Translations under genes and position numbers: made by a program
Notes under the pieces: model-generated
What the model was told of the DNA's origin: nothing
Seen by the model: the letters and a program-made list of their open reading frames with translations, nothing else
The model's database searches: none
Source of the DNA: Davidsoniella eucalypti
Taxonomy: Eukaryota > Ascomycota > Sordariomycetes > Microascales > Ceratocystidaceae
DNA: 64,000 nucleotides
Assembly: GCA_004009845.1 (NCBI GenBank)
Contig: RMBW01000043.1
Span: 124,001 to 188,000 of the forward strand
Direction of reading: 5' to 3'
In this document: piece after piece, positions 24,584-35,430 of the stretch
Layout of the letters: each line of letters begins with the position of its first letter
Numbering within the stretch: position 1 is the stretch's first letter

Positions 24584-25456
24584 TATGTTGCTCTACAGAG
24601 CACAGAGCACAGAGCACACGGGTTAGGGTTGGTTCCGTGGACTACTGTAAGGGAATAGGAAGGATAGTGAGGGAAGCACAAGGGCTTGCACAATAGATTG
24701 GTTGAATGGGCTGTTTCTAGACAGACAAGCGAGATAGCCGGCTGTTAACAATGAGCGTTCTGCTCTTTAGGTTACGTCCTATCAACAACGTAGCGTTGGA
24801 GAATAGTGAGAAGGGAGTTTCTATACAGTTTCTAGCGTATGGTCTGATGTACGCTCCGAATGTATCTTGTGTGGTAAAGATAGTCTCCAGATAGGCTTGT
24901 CGTTTACACCAGAGAACCCAGCAGTCGTCTCTCAGTAGCAATAGGATCCTGTTTAACACCCACCGTAACACTACAGAAGAAGTCTCTAGGGTTTATCTGT
25001 GGCCGTTTTCGGCTCAGTTCCCTTTCCTTGTCTGGTTTGGAGAATGAAGAGAAAAGCCCGAGTGAGGAAGAACGAGGTTGATCAGATCATATAAACTATC
25101 GAATACGGGAGGATGGGGGTGTGATTTCCGCCAACGGGATATTGCTAGCTTTTATTTGTCCTACAAGAAAACAAGAGAGGGAGTAGAGGTAGCGAATAGA
25201 AGACAAAAGACACTGAAACCAAAAGTAAAAATACATAAACAAACGGATAGATAGCCTATTGTAAAAATAAAAAAAACAACATACAAATAACATAGAAAAG
25301 GTGAGATTGTCGGAACGGGAGAATTTATTCTGGTTCTTCTCGACGTTGAAGATGCTGCGGCTAAAGCACCGGCTATTGCTGTTAGTCGGCGCGACTAAAG
25401 CACAACGCTCTAGTGGGGCGCTGCGGAAGCTGCACAAACCCTAAGCACAGTCTTAC

Positions 25457-25780
25457 TCAGGGTTTGTAGCATCTAGTAGTATCGGAATGGCCTTGTCCGC
25501 AGGCCAAAGTAAGAGCAGTGTCACCATTAATATCAGCGCCATTTTTAATCAAGATTTCAGCATATTTGTTTGGAACGAACCACAGACATGGCTACCAATT
25601 ATCTATGACATATCTGTATAGATCTATCTTCATAGTGACATTATCTCTGTCTGCTTTAGCCTTTGACGCAACATGCACTCCCGGTAATGATAAGAACTCT
25701 TTGGCTGTTTGGTGTAGTAGATGGACTCTAGACTCTTTGATAGAGCATAAGCCCTCTTGAATGGAAACGGGGCGTTTTAG
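25457..25780 (-). pseudogene. Relic of a NACHT/ankyrin (NLR-like) gene
   Basis: Read on the minus strand, one frame from about 25775 gives GLCSIKESRVHLLHQTAKEF. The LLHQTAKEFL core is the well-known motif downstream of the NACHT ATPase in fungal STAND proteins. In the same frame, after a TAG at 25592-25594, comes ankyrin-like sequence: YAEILIKNGADIN, then GDTALTLACGQGHSD, ending at TGA 25457-25459. Stops also close the frame upstream, and no NACHT P-loop or long ankyrin array was found. This is therefore a short, heavily decayed fragment. Such genes act in heterokaryon incompatibility and immunity-like responses, and turn over quickly. Confidence 0.6.
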
Positions 25781-26219
25781 CTCAACTATTCAAAAAAGAA
25801 AACCTGAGTGTAGGGTTAATTGTTACCTGTCGATCTTTCTTTCCTCGTCCTTAGGGTTCAACATTGTACATTTCCTTGCGCTGTCCAAGTCTTCATTAAG
25901 CGCCCTTGAGATTCAAGCGAAGATCAGCCACACGTTGAAGACCCTAGGCCTTGTAAGTTAAAACGACTGGCTATCGCAATCTTGTCGTCTGTTTCGGCTG
26001 TTGAGCAGTTACAGGCCAATCGAACAGGCCTAAACATGGGTTAGCAAAATAGCACACCAAATAGACGCCTCGTATCAAGAGATGTTTATAGCTATCATGC
26101 CAGCTACTGACAAAGAAACGACCTGGCAGATCAAGATTTTGTTTATCAGGTAGTTCTGTCAAAGAGTTTGGACTAACGCTAAAGAAGATGAATGCAAAAA
26201 GAGAAGGAAAAATAAGCGA

Positions 26220-26248
26220 CTAAACAAAGCACAAAGCGCTTTGTTTAG
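26220..26248. repeat. 11-bp perfect hairpin
   Basis: CTAAACAAAGC (26220-26230) and GCTTTGTTTAG (26238-26248) are exact reverse complements separated by a 7-nt loop. The hairpin lies in the promoter-side intergenic DNA of the SUR7/PalI gene and has no known function. Confidence 0.6.
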
Positions 26249-26789
26249 CAGCGTCAAGTCGTGGAGGCTTCTAGACCAACAACACACCATGATATACCCT
26301 TGCTTATGGAGATACAAAGCGGCTGGCTTTAGACGACGGGGCTCGATATGATACGCGGCGTAATGAAAGACAAAGAGATGGTATAGAAGAACTGACAGTA
26401 GCTAGAGATGTCTAGTAGTGGGCGGCTTTGAGCGGTTGAAAGGTTGTCACGGACAGCACAGGAAGCGTAGAAGCCATCCGGTTTTCGCAGCCTTTGTAAC
26501 ACATATCACTGTTGCTTGATATCTATATATCATGGGCACCTTCGCCATCTTGTTGGTATCTTTGTTACTCACCAACTCTCTCTCTTTAGCATCTGCAACT
26601 ATCTCTTTCCTTTGTTCCTTTTCCCTTTTTCAGTATTGTCTGCATATCTTCTCATCTGTCAACTGGCTTGACAGCATTTCATCTTGTTTCTCTCTCCTTT
26701 TCGTTCATTGCATATCAAGTTAGTTATCATAGACTTGTTCTTAATTGCTACTACTGTCACTAGTACTACTGTCCCTCACTGTTATCAAG

Positions 26790-27934
26790 ATGCTTCCTGC
26801 TTTCGCTCTCAGATTCATCGGGTCTAAGATTCGGCTGATCTACCTCTTGCCATTCTTCGTATCCATGGCTGCCTTCATCACTGCTATGATGTGTACGTTG
26901 GCCGGCAATAACCAAAACGTCCTCGAAGATATGGCTGTTCTACGAGTAAGCATACCCCCAAGTTCTCATTATATCAAAGTAACCTGTGAGCCAATGGTCT
27001 AACGTTATAATATAGGTCAACACCTCTCGTCTCGGCTACTTCCTGGTCTCCTCCAACTCCAGCTCGTCTGACTCTAGTGATGGCAGCGATGATTCCGTCT
27101 TTGACCAAGTTCTCTCAGCTGCTTCTGATCTTTCTGACGAGGTTGAAGACAAGCTAGCCGATATTGGTAATGATATCGTGGCGAAACTAGCCGGCGAGTT
27201 GGGCATCTCGCAATGGTACTCGCTACATCTGACTAGTGCCTGCGAGGGCAACTTCACCGGCGATGAGACTTCGCCTAGTGCGGGTGTCAAGGCCACAAGC
27301 TGCTCGGACCCCAAGATCAACTGTAAGTAGCTATCATGTACCCACTGCGGTGTTTTCGTGTAGTATATCTCGAACTGACAATGGCCGTTTAGACAAGTTC
27401 AACTTGACGCAGGCTCTCGGCAGCGAGCTTTCCGCTGGCAGCCTAAACATCTCGCTGTCCGACCTGGGTCTCACAACTAGCTTCACTCACGGCATTAGCC
27501 GCCAAATCAACCACCTACTAACCTTTCTCTTCGCCGTATTCCTGCTGTATCTGGTAGGCACCATCGCCACTGGTGTAACCATGTTACTCAGTCTAGCTCT
27601 TGTGCTCGTCGACCGGCCCAAGATGCTCAAGTTCGCCGTGATAGCTAGTGTAGTAGCCGCTAGTTGTCTAACACTGGGCACGCTGGTGGCCTTTATCTCG
27701 GCTAGCCAGATTGCACAGACGCTCTCAGACTTTGGCGACTCGATCGGCCTGGAGGCTAGCATGGGCCAGCTGTTCATGCGGCTCTCTGTGAGCTCCATGT
27801 TCATGATGTGCGGTGTCTTTACCCTCTTCTTCGTCAAGTATCGGTCCCCCGAAATCAAGGCAGCCGCTCAAAAGGTACGCAGCAAGGTTCGTCGTGGTGG
27901 AAAGGACCAGAAAGAAGTTTCCGATTTTGCCTGA
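26790..27934 (+). CDS. SUR7/PalI family membrane protein
   Basis: A four-span cortical membrane protein of about 334 aa, of the family that includes Sur7 (eisosomes) and PalI/Rim9 (ambient-pH sensing); the sequence does not decide between them. Exons are 26790-26945, 27016-27322 and 27393-27934, with two 70-nt introns and an intact frame. Transmembrane segment 1 (LIYLLPFFVSMAAFITAMMC) is near the N-terminus. A Ser/Asp-rich extracellular loop follows, with the WYSLHLTSACEGN signature and N-glycosylation sequons (NFT, NLT, NIS). Three more helices come after (HLLTFLFAVFLLYLVG, FAVIASVVAASCLTLG, SSMFMMCGVFTLFFV). The tail is basic and cytosolic. The start was chosen as the ATG leading directly into the first helix. 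Confidence 0.85.
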
Positions 27935-29730
27935 GTTTTAGTAGAGTGAAAGATGTCACGTGAAGACGTGCGTTTGGAGATAGCTTCACCCTCCCGATAA
28001 TTTTTGTTTCCTTTGTCTGCTTGATCTTTCTTGTAATATCGCAATTGTCCATTAATTCTCTATATCGATATTTTCGCCTATTTTAGCGCTAGTTTAATGT
28101 CATAGTGCTTACTCCATTTCCATTATACGTCAAGATAAGCTTCAATTAAATGACGGTTAGTTATGGAGTTTGATTTGATTTGATTATATTTAACGTCTAC
28201 CCAAATCATACGATGCCGAATTGGATACCGGACACATATTTAAAGTCCTCCGCTAGACAAACTCAATAGACGACGCCGTCCCCTATAAAGAGGGGAAAAG
28301 CCGGGCTCGAGGCCTCACAAAACGGTACATCGAAATGTCGAAAAAGAAAACAAGAATGGACAGCAGCATTGAATATGTGCTGGTCGCTCTTAGAAGCCCA
28401 CGACGAAGGGGAAAAAGCCGTCTTTGGACCCCCCGAGGGTTGTAGGAGGGAAGGTTGGATTATTACATTGTGAGAACCCACGATGTATCTAATTTCCAAT
28501 AACTGCTGAGAGAATATAAAGCACTACGCACAAGTGAATATTACTATATCAGCTTGTCTAGATATTGAGTGTTCTACACATACAAATTAGGACTGCTTTG
28601 CTACTCTTCTAGTATTGGCGGATTCTTACTGTACCTAAGTTTTGCTCAAGTTACTACCAGACTGAGAAAAACCCCGCTCTGTCTGGCAAACGCGCAACTG
28701 CCAATTTTCAAATAACCAGCTAAAGCCATAACGAATAGAAACAGAAAAAAAACCTGTAATATACAGACAAAAAACAACAACGACACCAACATCAACATCG
28801 CCGTTATCTTTATCACCACAAACATCATCCTTCATCTTGATCCATACGATCTTCTTGCATTTTATCCACCCATCCTCCATCATTCATACTCCATGGCGTC
28901 ATCCGTTCCGTTTTGGAGACACAGATAGACACTCGCTTCTCTTATCGGCCATCATCTCATCGACCATCAAAGCACAACTAGCCGAGACGGTTGCTGTTCC
29001 TCTGGCCCCTCTGCTCTCATTGGCCAGCCGCAGCGCATCCTTCTTGTCTTCGCTTACATTTGATTGTGCGTGACTACATCTATTTGTCTATTCCATGCCT
29101 GAGGCCGACCAGAATCGACCGCTCCAAGTCACACCCGCAGCCACCTGGAAGCAACTCGGGTGTTTTGTTGTCGTTGTCGCACATCAGCACCACGCGTTGC
29201 TTACAGCGTCTAACAGCTTCTGTCCTCTTGCGTTACAGCTGGCTGGTCCTGATCTTGGTGCTGTGACAGCTATCGTAGTCAATGGTAGCCGAGGCCTTCG
29301 CGACGCCATTCCTGAACCGTATGCTTAATGCTACTGCCTAGATTTGCTAAGTGTGCTTTGCTATCCACTCGGAACACGCTCTACTGTACTATCTAAAGAC
29401 GCACCCCGAAGCCATCATACTGTATCTGCCTTTGGTGCTCGAGTATCAATCGTGCCGCTTTCCACTCAGAGACATTCTAGATTTTGCATCGCCGGCTCGT
29501 TCGCCAAGAATCACAGCCCGTATTCTTCTTCTTCGCCGTTTCAAAGCGGGACATGCCTTGCTGGCTGTGCTGCCTACTATTCTAGTGCTCACGGTCACGA
29601 CCAACACAGCATCCATTTTCTGTATCTTTACCTCCGGCCAAGTCCAACAACCCACCCCTACCACTGAACCTACTATTGTCGTATTAGCCTCGCACCCCGG
29701 CTTCCAAACATATATTAGTCTGTTTCCAAC
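27935..29730. other. Intergenic region and RdRP upstream sequence
   Basis: The second copy of the 38-bp repeat lies at 28171-28208. From about 28900 the sequence becomes less AT-rich and contains upstream ATG frames (29095-29328, 29351-29734), the last overlapping the RdRP start. These could be uORFs in a long leader. No conserved protein was recognised. Confidence 0.5.
28171..28208. mobile_element. Second copy of the 38-bp TGATTT...AAATCA sequence
   Basis: The same 38-nt sequence as the AKR insert, in opposite orientation, with one difference (C versus T at position 32). It has the same TGATTT/AAATCA ends, but no obvious flanking direct repeat. It lies 237 bp beyond the stop codon of the SUR7/PalI gene. 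It may be an older insertion or the donor of the AKR copy. Confidence 0.7.
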
Positions 29731-32700
29731 ATGAATGTTTCCCTGGAAAATGTTCCGTTGTGGCTGAACAAGAAAAACCTGGTGAACGGCCTCCTGCCAT
29801 ATCTCACCGATCTTTCTATCAGTGAGTGGGATTGCGAGAAGTTCAAGCAGCGTACTAGTGGCCATATTGTGTTCGTGAATGACGAAGACGCCAGGAAATT
29901 CCTCAAGAAGTACCGCACGCGCCATCCCAAGGACTCTAAGCTGCGTATAGGCGAAGCTGGGATTGTAGTCGCTCCCGGGCGAAAGATTCTAGATTCGTTC
30001 AATATCCGCCATATTCAGCACATCTCCAAAGAACGTAAAGACTTCTTTGCGACTACAAAGGAGTCCAGCCATACCCATCACGAGACGATCGTCGTGCCCG
30101 TGGTCCAGTTCCAGTGCGGAAAATGCCACAAATATGATATGCAAGATGGGTTGACTTTCGTTACCGATGGCTCCACGTCCGCCACAGATTCGGCAACACT
30201 CAAGCTTGGCCGAATGTCTCTATTTATCAATATCGAAAAATCCTGCCAGTTAGAGATCATGTATGACTCTATCTGGGAGATGACAACCAACACCCAGAAC
30301 GACATCCTGTTCTGTCTGGTACGTCCGCCAAAATTGTTCAGTATGACATCTCTAGAGGAGAAGCTGGCGTCGATGTCGATGCAACAGCGGAACCGCCCAC
30401 GCTTTTCCAAGAGCCGCGTGGCATATCTTGACAAAATATCGAACCACCAAGCTCTTGCTGGCTACTGTTTGGCGTACAAGATGACGGTGATGGGAAGTAG
30501 CTACTACAACAAACTATTACGGACTATATCGGATCGCCAGCTCTTTTCCATCTTAAACCACTACACTTTGAAAACTATAGGCCCCGTCGGTAGATTTTCG
30601 TTTATTGAAAAGTACCGCGAGTTCTTGAACCTGCTCAAGGAGACTCGGATAGAGAGTATTCTCACCTTTCCGTTGCTATTCCAGTTACAAAGCTTAGTAA
30701 CTAATAACTTCTTAACACCCGACCTCGCCATCACTCTCACTAATCTCATCGTTGCACGGGCGCTACAGTTTCCTAAGAAGAAGCCCATATTCGCTATCGA
30801 TACTATGAAGAAGGTGATTTCCACTATACCATATGTCGTACTAGGCACTCATGATGAACATCTCGACCCGAACGGCATTTTACGGAAGCTCATCGCCACC
30901 GAAGAGCAGACCATGAAGAATGAGCTCATGGGCAACATATACCAGCGCGAGCTCAAAGGCAAGCTCGTCATGGTGCATCGAGCCAGTGTGACTCCGACAC
31001 AAATCAAGTTACACGGGCCCGAGCTTGAGAGCATGAACCGTGTCCTGCGCAAGTTCTCAGACTACATCGACTACTTTCTACGTGTGCAGTTCTGCGATGA
31101 AGATGGCGACGATCTACACTTTGGTGGCCGCATTTCCAACGAAGATCTCATGCTGCGCTTCAAGGGTACATTTGCCACGGGAATCCAGATTGCTGGTCGT
31201 GTGTACAAGTTCCTAGGATTCTCCCATTCGTCTCTCCGCTCTCACTCTGCATGGTTCTCGGCTGCTTTCTGGGACAAGCAGAATATGCAGCTACAAACCT
31301 ACAACGAGATCATCTCCCAACTTGGCCATTTCTCAAACATCCGCACACCAGCCCGCTGCGCCGCCCGCATTGGACAAGCATTCTCGGAAACGCCAATCTC
31401 AATCCCATTAGAGGAGAACAACATTACCTACAAATACATCCCCGATCTCAAATCACCTGATGGGAAGCGAGTCTTCAGTGACGGTGTCGGTACAATCTCG
31501 TATGACGCCGTCGAGGCCATATGGAGTCGGCTTCCGACAAGCTCAAACTACCCGACGTGCTTCCAAGTCCGTTGGGCTGGTGCCAAGGGCATGTTGGCAC
31601 TAGATGCGCGGTTACGCGGCAAGAAAATCTGCTTCCGCGAGGAGAGTATGGTCAAGTTCTCATCCGACGATACTGCCAATCTTGACATCTGCGATATGGC
31701 CTCACAACCGCTACATCTCGTGCTAAATCGGCAGATGATCAAGATTCTTGAGGATATGCATGCGCCGGAGTCATGGTTCCTCAATCTCCAGCAGAAGGAA
31801 ATCGAGGTGTTGCGTTTTATCACCATGGACCCCAACAACACTGCGTCTTTCCTCCATAAGCAGCGCGTTGGCCAAAAGCTCAACTTCGCCAATCTAATCC
31901 GCCGTCTGCATCGATACGACATCAACTATCACCAGGACAACTTCATGCGTCGCGTAGTTGAGATGACCGTGCTCAGCGAACTACGCCTACTCAAGAACAA
32001 GGCGCGCATCCCGGTCGCCCGTGGTGCCACGTTGTTCGGCGTAGTCGATGAGACCGGGTATCTAGCAGAAGGCGAGGTTTACGTGGCTATTGATGCGCCC
32101 CATCGTGAAAAGTTTGAGAATTTTCCACACACGGGTCGTCTGCTCGTGACTCGCTCGCCTGCGCTTCATCCTGGCGATATCCAGGGTGCTCGGCAGAATA
32201 CGCCACCTGCAGGCCATCCGTTACTTGAGCTCACAAACTGCATCGTCTTCAGCCAAAAGGGCCGGCGTGATATGCCGTCAATGTTGAGTGGTGGTGATCT
32301 TGATGGTGACATCTACAACGTCATATGGGATCAAGACCTAGTCAAGCATGAACTCAAGCTGTACACTCCTGCCGAGTATCCGTCCAAGCCACCCAAGACC
32401 CTCGACCGTGATGTCGAGGCCACTGATATGGCCGACTTCTTTGTAGATTTTATGAAGACTGACCAGTTGGGTATCATCGCCAACCGTCACCAGATTCTGG
32501 CTGACCAGGTACCCAGTGGAACTCTTGATCCCAAATGTCTTAAGCTTGCCGAGATGCACTCTGATGCCGTAGACTTCTCCAAGACAGGTGTTGCTGTCGA
32601 TGTCAACGAGATGCCCCCACCACCTCGATACCGGCCAGATTTGTAAGTAATGCCCAATCGAGTCTACAAAAGCTTCAGTACTAATCTATATGATTCTTCT

Positions 32701-33640
32701 CATAATAGCATGGCGCCTCTACCGCCCGTCAAAATTTACCGATTCGGCGAGATCGATATGGAAAATACTTTCGTTAACCCTGATGCTGACCCATGGGACG
32801 AAGATGAGCAAGAAGCTGCGCCGGCTCATCGTTACTACGCTTCAAACCGTATTCTCGGCAAACTATACCGAAACGTTGATGAGCGCAAGATCTGGGGTCA
32901 AAACAAGGATAACCGTGTCAAGGCAGACGACGTTACGGTGTGGAAACAGGTACAGATGTACGTGGACCATGTCATCTCTATCTTTATTGGTGAGCATGAG
33001 ATCGACTGGTATACCAAGAAGCGCGAAGCCGACGAGTTGTCTACTCTGTAAGTCCTCTTCCCTCCCGCTCTCTCCACTATATTCAAATTATCAGTAAACT
33101 AGACCATTCACAAGCTAACACAGCCGTTGTTCGGAATATAGGTATTCTGACAACATGCGCGATATCATGCGCGAATTTGCTCCAAACCACCTGAACCCAC
33201 TCTCGGAGGTCGAGGCATTCTGTGGCTTCATATTCAACCGCAGTGGAACCCAGAGCAAGCGCATGCGTGATGCATCGGTCAAGATGGGACCGCGAGTCGA
33301 TAACTTGATAGAGCACATCGTACGAAGAATGCGGTGTCGCGACAAGCTAGTCCCAGTTGAAAACAACGGGACTCGGAGCGCCTTCGAGTCACTTGAAATG
33401 TGCATAGCATGTTTCAAGCACCAGCAAGGCGCAAGTTATTCAGTCTATGAGGAAGATATTTCTAATTCCAACGATGGGCGGCGCCTTCAAGAACCGTTGA
33501 GAGGCTTCCGCATCATCGCAGCTTCATGTCTATTGCGGGAGCTTTCGGCCGTCATTAAAGTTGTGGAATCACAGAACGCAGAGATAGAGAAACTACTTGA
33601 GACAGCTCGGTATTCCGCACCTAAGCCTCTTCCAGGATGA
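29731..33640 (+). CDS. RNA-dependent RNA polymerase (RNA silencing) with N-terminal RRM
   Basis: This enzyme makes double-stranded RNA from single-stranded templates for RNA interference (quelling or meiotic silencing). Exons are 29731-32642, 32709-33047 and 33142-33640, giving about 1249 aa in one frame. Both junctions restore family sequence (YRPDF|MAP and STL|YSDNMR). The N-terminus (VSLENVPLWLNKKNL through HIVFVNDEDARKFL) looks like an RNA-recognition motif, as in the SAD-1/Rdp1 branch. The catalytic DLDGD is at residues 856-860 (MLSGGDLDGDIYNVIW), and upstream motifs such as FSDGVGTIS and QVRWAGAKGML are present. No stop or frameshift is visible, so the silencing pathway is probably active. 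I cannot assign it to the Neurospora QDE-1, SAD-1 or RRP-3 type with confidence, though the RRM favours the SAD-1/Rdp1 group. Confidence 0.93.
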
Positions 33641-35430
33641 TGATGATGGTGATGATGATTTTATTTATAGTCTAGAGATTTATCTAAGAGCTCCCTTTCG
33701 ACTCCGGGCGAGGCCGTGTTTTCTGGCACCAATTTTCTATGTTCCTAATATCTGGGACTGCTCAGACTAGTTTGGCATCCATCCTTTTTACAATAGCGAC
33801 ACCTAGTCTCTACCAGGAACTTTGTACTGAGATTCGGAGAGGCTGATAATTGGTGTGTTTTAGGGTTAACAATATATTTATTTGACATGCTACTTTATTT
33901 TTTTCCATGACTACTGGATCTGTCTCTACTAGGGTTACTAGGAACATGTCACATGTCAAGAATCAGGGTCGTCAGGTGGCAAGAAGATACCGACAACACA
34001 GCATAGTTACACTGATTCAAATCAATTTTAAGTCGGGGCCCGTTCGAACTATACTTGGTCGGTAGTATCTTGACTCTAATGAATGCATTTTATTTACTTA
34101 GCTGAAGTGAAACAGAAGTATCGGGACCAGTATAGAAGAGCCACACGGCTTGGGCTTACTCTACTTAACTCGTTGGATCTTGGATGGGCCAGGCTGGCTA
34201 AGTACATACAGATACATAGTTAGTAATGTCCGGGCGGCCCTGCTTATCTTCCCTTGGTTTTTTTTTCTGCAGGAGCTTGTTGTGCAGCGTGCCAGCTGCA
34301 GGTGATCTATCCCACAAAGAGAAGTGCGACGAACTGAACTGCGGTACGTAACCAGCCAGCTCCAAGGAGAGAGAGGGAGAAGGAATTAATAGGTAGGAAT
34401 CGAGTAAGTCGCCATACCGAGACCGGGGGTAAAGGGGCCACCTTGCACAAGTTCATCAGGTCGTAAGTTGGTAAAATTAAGAAGTATCAATAGACGAAAG
34501 TATGTCCCCCTTCGATGACGGTTCTTGGTTGAGGTTTTGATTTTGCCCTTCTACGTCTAAGCGGGTCGTTTCGAGGATAAGTGCATAGAGGCCTAATGCC
34601 AGCACATAGTTGAGAGTGTACTATGTATGGATAAGTCGTTGACGACGCTTTGAGAGGGGTCGCTAAGTCTATAAGCTTTGGTTTTGTTTTCTTTTCTACA
34701 TACAGATATGTTATCCATATGTAATTAAGTATTTAGTGCGAAGGAAGAAGCTCTTTCCGAAGCTTGGAAGCTTGGCCAGCACTAAGCGAGGTTTAGTTTA
34801 GTGTACTTGTTATATCTGTAAGCACAGATACGTAGTGTCATAACCCTCTCAGCCACAGATAGACCCTAAATAGACTGGAAGCTCACCGACAAGCTGGTCT
34901 TTCAGCCCCTCCTTCTTTACTCCCCTCCAAGCCAAACGAAGTTGCAAAAAAATGGCAAAGTATTTTGTTAGGTGCAACGTGATCAGCCACCTTTTTGACT
35001 TCAACTCTGGGCAATTGCCTTTAGCCAGCTGGCCTGCGACGGACTTCTTTCCCCCAGCAACCAAGAACCGACTTTTGCTGACTTATAATTTTGCCGACTA
35101 TTTTGCTGGCTATTTATCTTCTTCAATTTATTTCGTCTTCTGATCGATCTTTAAAGCAAAGGAAAGAGAAGAAGCGAGCGTCTCGGGCCATTGGATTTCT
35201 GTCCTTTTCTTTCTTTATCATCCGACTTCATCCTTTTCCGCTATTTAACCTTTTTTTTCCTTCTCTATTTTTCATTTACTCTGCACTGTATCAGTCATCC
35301 GGCTTGCTTTGTCGGTGTTCCAAGTAAACAGGACGAGAAATAGCATTTTACCACGTACCGATAACAATATCATAGCTCTTACACGAATATCACCATCTCG
35401 TCAGCCCAGCGGCCCTGAAAAATCACAGAA
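33641..35430. other. Intergenic region between RdRP and SEY1
   Basis: The 1.8 kb holds TAGGGTT motifs at 33861 and 33930 and TACAGATA/TATCTGTA motifs at 34207, 34701 and 34813. It also has a short GAT-rich run directly after the RdRP stop (33638-33661). The stretch before 35431 is C/T-rich and is the likely SEY1 leader. No gene or RNA was recognised. Confidence 0.5.

Larger units (their letters stand above)
24584..26789. other. Intergenic region containing decayed gene sequence
   Basis: This 2.2-kb stretch separates the divergent Zn2Cys6 and SUR7/PalI genes. It holds five AACCCTA/TAGGGTT motifs (24624, 24987, 25437, 25811, 25852), the NACHT/ankyrin relic at 25457-25780 and a hairpin at 26220-26248. 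Frames at 24717-24971 and 25971-26162 (minus) show no recognisable family; they may be further decayed pieces or chance. Confidence 0.5.

Noticed and set aside
29446..29925. 159-codon minus-strand ORF at the RdRP 5' end
   Set aside because: It overlaps the conserved RdRP N-terminus on the other strand and has no similarity of its own.
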